From Diphasiastrum complanatum (lineage: Eukaryota > Streptophyta > Lycopodiopsida > Lycopodiales > Lycopodiaceae), in the NCBI GenBank assembly GCA_029204225.1, contig CM055092.1, forward strand, positions 46,317,486-46,381,485: DNA of 64,000 nucleotides. Direction: 5' to 3'. The number at the start of each line of letters is the position of its first letter. Positions within the stretch are counted from its first letter, which is position 1. Positions 31,890-44,299 of this stretch are shown here, piece by piece. Below the pieces are notes generated by a model. The model was given only the letters and a program-made list of their open reading frames with translations. It was not told the DNA's origin and made no database searches. The translations under genes were made by a program, and so were the position numbers.

Positions 31890-34491
31890 AGACATGAATA
31901 ATATTTATGAATTATTCAATTCTTCATATAGTTTCTTAGCTAGCTCCAAGTTCTGTTGAGGTTCGATCAACAACAAATCTTCTTTGGATTTTGTATATTG
32001 GCCAACTGGGAGGTTGTCGAATTCTTCTAGTTTAATAGGGAGTAATGTTCCATCGAACAACTCTTGAGTCAACTTTGTATCTTCATCTGAATCACTTCGT
32101 AGAGTGATTTCTTCATAGTATTGAGCTGAGAATCTAATAAAATTGCTTTTAACATAAAGATTCTGAACAAAAAATAATGTCTTTGCCGCAAAGGTACCAA
32201 ACTGCGAAAATGTATATGTACAAAATTGCTTATATCTGAATGAATTCCTTCTATCCTACAGATTATGTCGAATCTTCGCAAAATATTCTGCAAGCTTTTG
32301 CTCCAGATCCACATATAGATTGAATAATTCTGGATACACCATATTAATGTTGATCAGCAACCCTACGTCGTCGAATGCGCCTAAATTCGCAACAGCTTTG
32401 GGTTTGTATAATTGAAACTGCGACTTTCGCTTCCAAAAATGTCGCTTATTGTCTTCGTTCTGCAAAAATTGAAGTTCTTTGATGCGAATATATTCGAGAG
32501 CATACATAGCCGAAGAGCCTATGTATAACTCTACTGACCCGAAAGGTAGGACTTTAAACTTACCCTGGATTATGCCCCAGCAGAGACATCCTTTTTGCTC
32601 GATAGAAAGCTAGGCCCATAACTAGAGAAAGTCTTCCTTCTCCCATGGTCGTTTCCAATTGTCGAAGGCAATGCCTACTGCGCCTTCGACTGATTTCGCC
32701 GCATTCGTTTTGGCTGTGTAGATGCAGTTGCCAAGTCCTGAGTTTGCAACTCAGCAGCCAGCTTTCGATCTTTCATTTGTTGTTGGAGATCTGACAGCTC
32801 CTGTTCAAGCTTGTCAATCTTTGCGACTGCTTCCAGATACTCGGGATGGTCTGAGGCTCCGGTGCAGGCAGGCACAGATGGAATTTGCTATGTAAGGTCA
32901 TCAATTCTGAGTAAGGCCTGAAGGTACTCGTCGTGTGCATCTGGTTTGCTGCAAGATGGGGTAGCTTCACTCAGAAACTCCTTTAGCTCTGCCAATTCTT
33001 CCTCGACAAGAGCCTTCGAATCCTCGAGTGGTTGCAGGAACTCAACTCGAAAATTGTCGAGCATCTGATCTTGGAGCTGGTTTAGCTTCGTGAGGTCGAC
33101 TGTATTGGACCCTGCATTGTGCATACAGAGAGAGCCGCTTCTGCCTTCAGTCTTCTCATTCGCTCCTCCTGGAAATGTTTCTAGAGCGAGACATTATGTT
33201 GATTTGCAGCTGTTAGTTTTGCTTTAAAGAATCGTTTTGAGTCTGATAATTATCAGACTTGGCCGCAATCGCCTTATTGATCTGTTTTAAAGAATCAGCT
33301 TCCTTTATTAAGGTTTGAAGTTGTGTGTCGAGAGAACGATTTCGTTCAATCAGCTTCGTGCTGTCTGATTCGAGTGAATCAATCTTCTTGAAAGATGCTT
33401 TGAGATCCTCTTGGCATCTCCTTTCTAAGTTGACAAATTCCATCGTAAGTTGTTGGTGGTACTTGTCTAACTCATACACTTCAGCCACTAGGTTTTTGGC
33501 TTTTTCGGACATAGTGCAAAACCACTGGGGCTGGTTGTCTGGTTGTTCTTCATCTGCCACAGGTGCCCCAGTGTCGCCTTCAGCAGTTGTTTGTCTTTTG
33601 TCTGATGTATCAGACTAAGTTGCGTCATCGTCAGAAGAGGAGGCACTCGACTGCTTCTGAGATGTGGGAGTAGATGCGGGCTGTGAAGAATCAGCAGCAG
33701 CAGTAGCAGTAGCTCCATCAGTCTCCATCGCCACAGTTGGAACTGGTTCCGACTGGGATGGTGCAGCATCAATGTCCATAGCAGTGGTAGCTGCTACTTC
33801 GACGGCTAGTGCAATTTCAGTAACGAGGCCGGAAAGATCAATTGGCTTGGGAGCCAACATCCTTCCCGTTAGCAATGTTTTCTCTTGCTCGTTCAAAATG
33901 TCAAAATGGACGCATAGCCGAGATACATGTGCTCCAACTCCAGAAAATTTTTGGTGCTTGATCTAGCACAAAAATGCTTCATATGTAATAGTGTCGAAAC
34001 AAACTGGATTATCTGCAAGTGCATCTAAGATGTAACCAAAATTTCGCATCGAAATCATCGCATTCGCATCCGTCAAAAAGAGTGCCTGGTTCGCATATTT
34101 ACAAAACATCTCAAACGTGGTATCACGAATCATAGAGATCTTGTACCCCTTCATGGGTACGAAGCAATTGTTAAGGAAGTGGGTAGCTTCATCCACCGAA
34201 TCCTTATTTGTTGAGATCATCTTCCCATCCATCGGTAATCCAAAGGCTATGTAGAACAAGTCTTCAGAGATAGTGAAGAATTTGCCTCGCACATGGACTT
34301 TGAAATCCATCTCCGAAATGGAATGAATGGAGTTGACAAACTCCATACTGACTTTGGAGAGGATGATGGAGGGGTCCACTTTTAATTACCCAACATGCAT
34401 CGATCCAAAAAGGACTGGATGGATGCCAGGCAGATTCCTGCGCGTGCTTTCTAGATGATGTTAGAGCTTGAACTGGATCCAGAAGCCATTG
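31890..34491 (-). pseudogene. Long downstream ORF of gypsy element B (function unknown)
   Basis: Leftwards from an ATG at 34491 (MASGSSSSSN): a frameshift near 34385, then EMDFKVHVRGKFFTISED and GLPMDGK, reminiscent of the plant-mobile-domain/'putative plant transposon protein' type (V-x-G-x-x-x-x-I-S ... x-x-G-L-P). Next come an Ala/Thr/Ser/Asp-rich linker (33615-33900), two long heptad-rich segments (33210-33560, 32675-33120; coiled coils) and a C-terminal part with YVDLEQKLAEYFAKIRHNL and ELAKKLYEELNNS. About 820 codons in all, with several stops and frameshifts. It follows integrase on the same strand. It has no evident membrane segment, so an envelope is not supported. Confidence 0.5.
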
Positions 34492-34685
34492 TTCGAATTT
34501 TTCACAAAAGCTCGTAGATTGCAATAGGTCGCAAATGAATGCTTTGATCGCAAAGAGAACGTGCGCAGGAAAGCATAAAATCGCAGGCAGAAAGTGTAAG
34601 GAAGAAAAATGGAAAATAACTCTGATATGTAGTAGCAGCGTGGAAGGGATGATGATGTGGCATGGTGACTTGACATTTGTCACTT

Positions 34686-34699
34686 CTATTTATGGAGTA
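34686..34699 (-). promoter_or_regulatory. TATA-like box upstream of the downstream ORF
   Basis: The minus strand reads TCCATAAATAGAAG, about 200 bp before the ATG at 34491. The same TATAAATAGAAGTAC context occurs in the related LTR (28452), where it has one more T. Confidence 0.4.
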
Positions 34700-34884
34700 C
34701 GTGCATGGGTCAGTGTTTGAAACTATGATTGATCTTTAATGACGGAAGACCGTTTTTGAAAAGAAAACAAATAAATTAAGGAGAAACAAAATCTATTTTG
34801 ATATGTGAGCCTACACACGTGTGAATAATGATGATCATGTGGTCATCATCTTCAATAGAGGGATGTAAAAAGTAGGTAGATAGA

Positions 34885-35080
34885 TTCTCGAAAGATTCTC
34901 AAAAAGGTAGGTTGAGAGATTCTCGAAGGATACTAGAAAGTTTCTCGAAAAGTTCTCGAAAATACTTTGAAAAATAACTTAAAAGATTTGAGAGAAGACA
35001 AGAAAAATTCTCAAAAAATTCACAAAATAGTTTGAACAAATGTTGAACAGTGGTAGAAAAGTTCACGAAAATTTCTAGAA
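34885..35080. promoter_or_regulatory. Cluster of TTCnnGAA (heat-shock-element-like) modules
   Basis: TTCTCGAA at 34885, 34920, 34942 and 34953; TTCACGAA at 35062; TTCTAGAA at 35073. The pair at 34942-34960 reads TTCTCGAAAAGTTCTCGAA, which is close to, but has one base more than, the perfect alternating TTC/GAA spacing of a plant heat-shock element. It lies between integrase and the downstream ORF. Confidence 0.4.
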
Positions 35081-35268
35081 AATTTTCTAGTAAAGAAAAA
35101 AAAGTCGCGAACATTATCAGAAAAGATAGAGAAAAATTCGCAATTGATTCTTAAAAAATACTAGAAAATAATAAGAATAAAAATAAATAAAAAAAATTCT
35201 GGTCAAAGGTAGTATTTTTTTAGTCTGGACCCGTTAATACGTGTAGGTAACAGTTCCCCTTCAAGTGA

Positions 35269-37800
35269 TTAAAGTTGCATAGAACCATTGTCAAACACCT
35301 CTATGACTTTAAAAGGTCCAAGCCATCGCATATGGAGTTTTCCTGGGAACTTTTGATGGCGACTGTCATATATCAGCGCATAATCATCAGCTTTAAGATC
35401 ACATTTTTTTATATGACTGTCATATTTGTTCTTTCTTTGTTCCTGGATTTCCTTTGTTAATTTTTGTGAAGACTCACGAGCTTCAGCTAGTTCTTCAATA
35501 TTAGTCAACCTTTCGTTTATACATTCTGCATTTGTTCGTTGAGCTTGGATACGAAAAGTTTTGACCTCAAATTCAATTGGCAGAATAGGATGCATACCAT
35601 ATGTTAGAAAATATGGTGTCTGTTTCATCGTGATTTTCTCTGTTGCGTGTGCAATAGTAATTTTAGTCAGGATCTTACATAAAATTCCATTACCTCTTTC
35701 TGTCAACCCATTTGCTTTTGGATTATACGGTGTAGTTTTTCTGTGTTTGATGAGGAAATAAGTTGTCAACAACCGTATAGTGTCATTTAAAAAATGTGTA
35801 CCTCGATCACTTACCAGTTCGAGTGGACAACCATATCTGGTGATAATACTTTTGAATAAGAACGTCGCGACAGTTTTTGCATCATTTTTTTTTGTCGCCT
35901 CTGCTTCCACGTTCTTTGTAGTATAATCCATTGCAACTAGAATATATCGACATTTCGTATGTCGGGTAACAGGTTTAATTGGATCGACAAAGTCAATCCC
36001 CCACTTCTTGAATGGTGCAAGAGGAAGGATTGGTGTCAACGGCCAATTCATTGATTTTGTAGGCTTACCAGATCTTTGGCATGGATCACATGAACAAATA
36101 AAGTTTGATACATCCTTAAACATTGTTGGCCACCAATACTTGGTAGTCAATATCTTATAAACTGTGTTCTTCAAAGCAAAATGTCCACCAACATCTTCTG
36201 AGTGTAAGCCTTTAACGACCTTTTTAATATCTTTGGATTCGAGACATCTTCGAAGTTGATGATCTGCACCAAGCTTGTACAGAACATTGTTAATAATTGT
36301 ATAAGGTGCTACCTTATATTGAAAAACTGTCTTTTGCTCCAAATCATAACCATCCGAATATATTTGATCCTTGAGATAAGTAATGATATCAGAATATAAC
36401 GAATTTGTAGATGAAATCTCGAATAAATGTTCGTCTAGAAAATCATCATTGATAGGATCTTCAAATTTTCCAGTGCTAAGTCGCGATAGATAATCAGCAT
36501 TTGTATGATACTTTCCTTGACGAAGCTCTACTCGATAAGTGAATTCTTGCAGAAGTAGAACCCATCGAGCAATTCGTCCTGATAGATCTGGTTTATTTAC
36601 AAGATACTTAAGAGCATAATGATTCACATGAAAAATAAATGCATATCCCAGCAAATAATGCCAAAATTTTGTAACAGTGAAAATCATGCCAAGTGCTTCC
36701 CTTTCTGTAGCCGAATACTTTTTCTCTGATGCACTGAGTTGTCGACTCGCATAGTAGATGGGATGATCCTTCTTCTGGTCGTCCTTATGGCTTAGGCAGA
36801 CGCCAATAGCAAATGCAGAAACATCCACATAACTGTGAGATAAAATAGCCCAGTTGGGTGGTCTCAAAATAGGAGCATTGATCAACCTTTGCTTAAAATC
36901 TTCAGATGCTTTCTATTGTTCATTCGTCCACAAGTATTCTACTTGTTTCTTCAGTAGATGGGTAAGAGAAGCAACAATATAAGCATGATTTTGAATAAAT
37001 CCCTTGTAATAGCCAACATGTCCTAAGAAAGCTCTTATTTCACGTAAATTGGTTGGTATCAAGAGGTTTTTTATAAGCTCGATTTTATCTTTGTCGACTT
37101 CTATTCCTCTGCTAGATATTCTGTGTTCGAGCAATATTCCTTCTTTCATACCAAAAAAACATTTCTCTGAATGAAGAGATAAACAAGTATCTCGACACCG
37201 TTGCAATGTTAATTTCAGCTTCTGCAGGTGTGTCTTTATATCACTGTACACACAGAAATCATCAATAAATATTTCAAGAAAAGTTCTCAGGAAGGCAATG
37301 AAAATTAACATCATGATTCGTTGAAAAGTTGCTAGAGCATTACAAAGACCAAAGGGCATTTTGTTGTAGGCATAAGTGCCCCAATCCATCGTGAATGTGG
37401 TCTTTGAGCGATCCTCCTTTCGCACTCCCACTTGATTATATCCAGAAAAGTCGTCACAGAAACTATAACGCTCTTGACCACCAACCTAATATAGGATGGA
37501 ATCAGTAAAAGGCAAAGAATGATGGTCCTTCCTGGTGGCAGCATTGATTTTTTGAAAATCCTGACATATTCGCATTTTGCCAGTCTTCTTCTTCAGGACG
37601 ACAACAATGGGTGAAACCCATTCACTACTTAAGACGAGATAGATTATATCTGCCTTAAGGTGTTTGTTAAGTTTGTCCTTGACCATTAGAGAGTATTTAG
37701 GATTGAGACGATACTTTCTATGTCGAACAGGTACAGCATCTTCCTTCAGATCAATTCGGTGCTCTCCGAATTCTGCAAGTATACCCTTCAAATTGTCAAG
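35269..37800 (-). pseudogene. Ty3/gypsy pol (element B): reverse transcriptase, RNase H, integrase
   Basis: Leftwards from 37800: RT start (WVSPIVVVLKKKTGKMRIC), FSGYNQV, MPFGLCNALATFQR, FIDDFCVYS (catalytic Asp pair), FLGHVGYYKGFI; RNase H (YVDVSAFAIGVCLS, YSATEREAL, HTNADYLSRL); integrase zinc region (H-x4-H-type GLHSEDVGGHF ... CSCDPCQRS), core GIDFVDPI, VSDRGTHF and GLTERGN (D, D, E) and a GPF-x-V end (LGPFKVIEVFDNG). No chromodomain. A 538-codon stretch (35269-36885) is open; other parts have a stop near 36912 and a frameshift near 37430-37490. Protease is deleted. Confidence 0.92.
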
Positions 37801-37829
37801 CGGACAGACAAAAACACATCGCTGTCACT

Positions 37830-38537
37830 GGAATCAGTCTTAGACTTTCAAGATTTCTTCGTTGATCGCCGCTTTCACGCTAATTTTGAAGTCTCAAAAT
37901 TTTCTGCACTAGCTATAACAGCTGCTAAGGAGTTCATGTCCCCTTGTCTGCAGTATCGATCAATCTTTGGTGGTAGACTGGCCAAAAACCATTCGATCTG
38001 CATATCCATGGGATATACACCAGTTAATTTTCCTATGAGGTTTTTAACCTTATGTGTATATTTGCGAAGAGATTCTTTACTCTTCTTTTGAACATTGTTC
38101 AGTCGTCCAAGAATTCTAGATTTGTAACCTATCTCTCTGAACTGGTTCAGAAACGCATCTTTCAATAGGTACCAAGTTCCTACACGGCCTAGTTCTACTT
38201 GGCTATACCAGATATGCGCCTGCTTTCTTAGTAGACCAGGGAAAATTCGTAGTTTGTCTACGTCAGTTCCCTCGTTATTCGCATTGGCTATTGACTCAAA
38301 TTGTGAGACATAGCTATCTGCATCATCGGAGCTGGTCCCTTTAAAATAATCATATTTAATTTTAGAGATAGAAGTGAAGCGTGCAGCAGGACCCTCCATA
38401 CCGAAGCTAATTAGGAATTCAAGTAACTGGGCAGTGATTTCGTCTAGATTTCTACGACTAATACTTTCACTCTGTCTTCGTAAAAGCTCCTCTCTAAGCT
38501 TTCGGTATCTTTCTAATCTTGATTCTTTATCTGACAT
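37830..38537 (-). pseudogene. Ty3/gypsy gag (element B), 3' end deleted
   Basis: A 220-codon open frame from MSDKESRLERYRKL through DDADSYVSQFESIA, WYSQVELGRVGTW, FLNQFREIGYKSRI, MDMQIEWFLASLPPKIDRYC: a complete capsid-type domain. It then breaks at SDSD near 37820, where sequence jumps to the RT region. The related copy at 26305-27396 shows what was lost: the acidic stretch, the zinc knuckle and all of protease. Confidence 0.9.
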
Positions 38538-38590
38538 ACTTTAGAGATGGAAATGGATGTGTCAGATTTCTTATAACTTTTCTAAACTAT

Positions 38591-38607
38591 CCCCGACAAC
38601 GGCGCCA
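38591..38607 (-). other. Tat/Athila-type primer binding site
   Basis: Minus strand TGGCGCCGTTGTCGGGG, the typical primer site of plant Tat/Athila-like gypsy elements (TGGCGCCGTTGCCGGGG), about 55 bp upstream of gag. Confidence 0.9.
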
Positions 38608-39560
38608 AAAATTGGTATATGTCGTGCTATACCAACAGGGTTAATATAGATTTTGTAGTGAAAAGTATCGTTCCCACAGAGGACAGCGTTAGAAAGTTAT
38701 GTTTTTGGTGTAATTATGGCAGGTGGTTTTGAATGTTATTCTAGTTGTTGACAGACATTAAAAAGTAACCAGTATTACTTATATTTGGAATGGGTAATCT
38801 TAATGAATTCAGAACAACAATCTGGCCTCTATCGAATTGAAGGAAGCGCGTTCTACAAATGAAATGTTATCAGAGTAGTACAGCAGACTACACTCTGGCT
38901 TACTAAGGTGTCAACAGAGAATTGAAAATTGTTCAATGTATTCGCGACTGTGCAGACAATTAATTAATCGAGTTCGCGAACTATTTGTTCCTAGACAATA
39001 GTCCTCAACAGCTAAAGCCCAATTTAATGGTTAAAGAGCATGAATGGTTTTAGAGCACGTTAGAAACTTATGTCAATGTCAGTCAGGAAAACAGATCAGA
39101 GACTCAATTCTTCAGACAGGGATTGTGATCTCATTTGTGTACATACAACTTAATTCAATGATCGTGCTAGATTGCACAAAGATAGTCATTATTCGAGTGT
39201 CGAAAAGAAAGTATTCGCGACAGACAAATAAGATGATTTTAAGACAGTTCTTTAGAGCATGCTTTACGGAAACACAACAAACGACTGTAATGCACTAGAG
39301 CATCTATTTGATCAGAGAGTAATTCATGAAATGCGTTAGAGATTTTAAGCAGACTCAAGATCACTCACACTCAATAGTGCGGAGAACATAGATAAGGGAG
39401 AATAACTCACAGAACTCTATTCACTTCTTCAATCTCTTACATAAGCATAAACTCTTCTCTCTCGATGATCGAGACTGAAGTGTGAGATCAATATATGTTC
39501 TACGGGACGAACAAACACACCTCTAAAACAATAGGTGCGTCGCTCCCGCGAAAGGGTCTA
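38608..39560 (-). mobile_element. Gypsy 5' LTR, element B (outer end uncertain)
   Basis: The inner ~360 bp match the copy at 27468-27840. Farther right it diverges and no second LTR of this element is in the window, so the outer end is open. It may extend to about 39900. Confidence 0.6.
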
Positions 39561-40516
39561 GTTAAGAATTAAACTAAAAACACGTTCAACTATACCATAA
39601 GAGGTATACTTAACTATGAGTTAAAGTTATTCTAGTTTAACATGTCTTTTCATAACTAGTCGTTTCGTATGGACGACCTAGTTAAGGGTTATCCAAGGCA
39701 ATGTCTTTTCCTATTAAAGGTCTAGCCCTTAATTTATAAGGCAAGTACCTAGGAGATACATTCTCGAAAAATGACTTAGGCCTCTTCATGATTTATACTT
39801 AACCAACTCATATCTTCATTTTCGAGTATATCATGCCATATTTATGTTGATATTCAATTTTTGACATTTGTGTGGCATCACAGTCTTAAATCCCAAAAAA
39901 AAATCAACAAGTTAACAGCTTGTTGATGAAAAAAAGAAGAAGGCGGGGGGGGGGGGGGGGGACATACATGCCTCTATAAATTCGCGACCACTTGAAGAGC
40001 TCTCGAACTCCATGAAGAATTCAAACAGCTACAAGAAACATCAAATGGAAAACCTCTGCTAATGTCAAGTTCTTTCAAAAGATAGTAATGATCAAAGGAA
40101 TTTTGATACATCCATCCACTTCCATATATCCACCTTCACCACTTCCAAGATTACAACAACTCCTATGATGCCCACTCCATCTTCATCGCACTGCCATTCA
40201 ATAATCCCTTGTGTGGCATTCACATCATTTCTAAAAAAAAAAAAAAATACTAAGCTCGTGTACATCATCCATTGAATCATCAACGTGGGCACTTGGAAAT
40301 ACAACTCATCAAAGAGCCAACTCTCATATGATCCACATCAAATCTTCTAAAGACGCTCATACTTCTTCAAAAGCTTCATCTCCTATGAAGTAGCACTTTA
40401 CAAAAAGTTTCACATCTACAAACTGCATCGATTTTTGACTCCTCCAGCACCATAAGGAGCGGGGTCTTAACATTGCACTTGGCATGGGACCGCCAAGTTC
40501 TTAACGGAGGGGAGAA
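39561..40516. other. No gene seen; possible rest of LTR and 3' untranslated part of another gypsy element
   Basis: AT-rich, with only short frames. The end, just before the purine tract at 40505, contains a small hairpin CTTGGC...GCCAAG (40480-40499). Confidence 0.5.
39903..39961 (+). repeat. Perfect hairpin followed by a 17-G run
   Basis: ATCAACAAG-7 nt-CTTGTTGAT (39903-39927) forms a perfect 9-bp stem; a purine run leads into 17 consecutive G (39945-39961). Confidence 0.85.
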
Positions 40517-41150
40517 TGTAGGCTGATATTCCAAGCAATATTCTAGCCATCCTGCAGAATATCTTTAAAAATACAAGCATGATAGATTATAAACTTAGAA
40601 CTTGCCCATCAAGTTTAGGCTTTTACTTTATTCGTAATGGCTTAAGTTATTCAGTTGTAAGTTTAAATTGTCATGGGCACTGCACATAGATATGTAATTT
40701 CAAGTTATGTAAAAGTTAGTCACAAAGGCCTATTAGGGGTTTGTCCCATGGCACCAATGTGATTCAAAGTTAAGTTAGTCTATGTGGCTTGTTTGTCCCA
40801 TAGTGCCTCTCTGTAAGTGACCACCACTCCAAGTATATATAGGAGTGGAAGAGTCCATTTTCGACAAGAACCTCATTTGCAATATATGCCTATCTTTTCT
40901 CTTTGAGTGTTCTCGCTTGTGTGGTTTCATGTATTGTGTTACTTCACATTGTATTATACAGTATTGATCTTGCAACAAGTTAAGTTAATCTAGGCCCTCC
41001 ATTCTCTAGTATTGTAAGCCTAAGAGGAGGAGATTTAGTTTAGGGTTTTATCTTTTAGGTAAAGCCTTCATTTGGGTTTAGTTGCTAAGTAGAGAAAAGA
41101 GATTCAGAAGAGTGGATCTTACCCATCAGAATACTCACCACCATGCTCAT
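40517..41150 (+). mobile_element. Plus-strand 3' LTR, gypsy or copia type
   Basis: Polypurine tract CGGAGGGGAGAA (40505-40516) then TGTAGGCTGATATTCC. A TATA box TATATATAGG lies at 40836-40845, about 320 bp in. The 3' end is not fixed. No coding part of this element remains. Confidence 0.5.
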
Positions 41151-42221
41151 GACTGTCTTCTTGCATCCGTATCTATGTTAGCTGGAAATAGCCTTAGTGA
41201 GGGTTAGTTGGGAAAAGCCATAACTCGTACTAGTTGGAGCCATAGCTGGAAGGATGCTGAAGATCCAACATGGGTTTTTGAATGGGAGGGGATCCCTAGT
41301 TGCATATGGTACTGAATGAGAGATAAGGATCCTGTTTCTCTCGGTGTCATACGTTGTGCCAATCTGATCACGCAAGTATGCACAAAGAATCTGTTTGTGT
41401 TGTGGAAGTGGAAGAGCAGACAATCAGACAAATCAATTAGAAAGTCGGACAGAAAGCAAAAGTAGCGAAGCATACTATACTGACAAAATCTGAACGCAAA
41501 TCGAAACAGTAGTTGATTCAGATTGATGTATGTAGAAATACAAGTCAAATGAATGCCCTGAGCACAAGACCATTACGGATGAAACTGCATGCTCAGAAAA
41601 CTAACTGAAAGAAAGAATCGATGCATGAAAGCATCTACAATGTGTCTGTCTCTCTCTATGTGTGTTTGTGTGTGTGATTACAATGATAATCATCTATCAT
41701 CTATATACGATTTTACATTAGTGCGTATGTAAGTACAAGAAGATGGTGTGGAGTTGTTGCATCGTCTGAGGTAGATCTTGACTTGCAGTCATTGTCGATG
41801 TAGGTACAACAACAGTCATGAGAGAAGAGCGTGAAGCAGTTGAGCATGAAAACTGTGGTGCCGCTCTTTTGCGTAGGCATGGAAGTGACGCTCTTGTGGG
41901 ACCTTGCGATCCTTTGCGCATGACTGAACACTTAGCATAGTCATCGCTACAGGCCGCAAGAAAGGCTCTTGCGGGACCTTGCGATCCTTTTGCAGTTGCA
42001 GTCATTGGCCAAACGTTATTACAAACAAAGGAACCTACTCTATCAAGATTAATAATACCTTATATTGTATGAATGAAACTTGAAAAATTCATAATTACAA
42101 CCTACTTTTTGTTATGAGTGTGAGCCATGGAGGTAGGGGATCACCGCCCATTGAGAGGCAATGGATCCAATGCTGTCTATATCAGTAGTCTAGAATAGAC
42201 AAGTCTTATTACGATTCTACC

Positions 42222-42223
<2 letters not shown>
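41151..42223. other. No gene seen; contains a 28-bp duplication
   Basis: GCTCTTGYGGGACCTTGCGA plus CCTTT(T)GC occurs at 41890-41917 and 41965-41993, 75 bp apart. Short GT/CT runs at 41645-41680. Frames on the minus strand here have no family features. Confidence 0.5.
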
Positions 42224-42278
<55 letters not shown>

Positions 42279-42298
42279 CTGCGTGTGTGTGTGTGTGT
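42224..42298. repeat. (GA)n microsatellite followed by (GT)n
   Basis: About 26 GA units (42224-42276), CTCTGC, then about 8 GT units. Confidence 0.97.
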
Positions 42299-42419
42299 CA
42301 TAGTAACTTGTCGTAAAAGCTTGCTTTGTTTCTACTAATTAATGTTGTGGACCAAGTTTAGAAATAAGTCTGAAACGGATTTGAGATGGCAACCCAAGAA
42401 AAGAAATAGTGAAAAAATT

Positions 42420-42790
42420 TTAGGGTTTTTTTTTTCTGGCAGAATTTTATTTCTAGCCTTCTATTATGACAAAAACATGTGCTTTTTAGTGTTAAGGCAA
42501 TGTAGATTATAATTAATTAACAATCAATCCTGAATCCTAACTCAAGAGTTAAAAAATTTGAGTCCCACCTAATTCCTATGTCATGGTCCATACATAACAC
42601 CTACATTGATGCTTTGAAACGAAAAAGGATCAGCGAAACAGTTTCAGGGTTTACTTGTCCTGTGGATTCTATTTCTAGCTTTGTTATATTATTGCAGAAA
42701 CAAGTACTTTATTGTAGTGTTTAGGGAATGTAAATTACCATTAATCAACAATCCAAACAATCAATCTTGAATTCTGACTCAAGAGTTGCA
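42420..42790. repeat. Diverged direct duplication of about 140 bp
   Basis: 42425-42560 and 42645-42790 share AGGGTTT..., ATTTCTAGC, TAGTGTT.AGG.AATGTA.A and AACTCAAGAGTT/GACTCAAGAGTT, with many differences. It lies right beside the SQD1 pseudogene's 3' end. Confidence 0.6.
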
Positions 42791-42805
42791 ACATAATGCA
42801 AAACT

Positions 42806-43644
<839 letters not shown>

Positions 43645-43886
43645 CTACCTTACAGATCACAAATACTTGCGAAGAAAACCAAACACTTTGCTTAAGGAAG
43701 TGAAAGTCATCAGTTTCTGTGTTGCAGCTTAAGAAGATATGAAACCCACAAGCAGAAAATTCGTTAATGGTTGTTTCTTCCTTGATTGTGAATGATAATA
43801 GCCCGCCCGGTGGTCACGCATGATGCAAAAGGCATCATCTGCTCAGTTCCACTTTCTTTGCTCTCTCCTCACTCTTGATCGGTGGT

Positions 43887-43998
<112 letters not shown>

Positions 43999-44299
43999 AT
44001 GTTGTTATTTTTTATTCTGAAATTTCAATCTTACAAACCTTAATCCTAAACCTCATCACATGGACTTAAAAGAAACCAACACAACACAGAAAACCAAATT
44101 GACTCTAACTTTAGGTATCTCAATGCTTGTGCACTCTCTCTACACTTGCACATATGGCAAGTATGTTATCAAAGAGTAGTATGAAAAAATGGATATATGT
44201 ACAACAATGAACTTGGATGTGTTGTAGCAAGATGTGGTTGAATGTGTCATAAAAAAAAAATTCACACTCAAAAATCCTTCCACATTTAGATATGGATGC

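Noticed and set aside
33325-33966. Plus-strand Ser/Ala/Val-rich frames
   Set aside because: Antisense shadows of the coiled-coil and Ala/Thr-rich linker of the minus-strand downstream ORF.
31890-34491. Envelope protein for the gypsy downstream ORF
   Set aside because: No signal peptide, transmembrane segment or cysteine pattern; the visible features are a PMD-like segment and coiled coils.
34899-35114. A Phe/Leu-rich minus-strand frame (71 codons)
   Set aside because: It is produced by the TTCTCGAAA-type repeats and has no start context or homology.
41204-42005. Several minus-strand frames of 80-115 codons
   Set aside because: No recognisable family, overlapping in different frames and crossing a 28-bp duplication and GT/CT runs.
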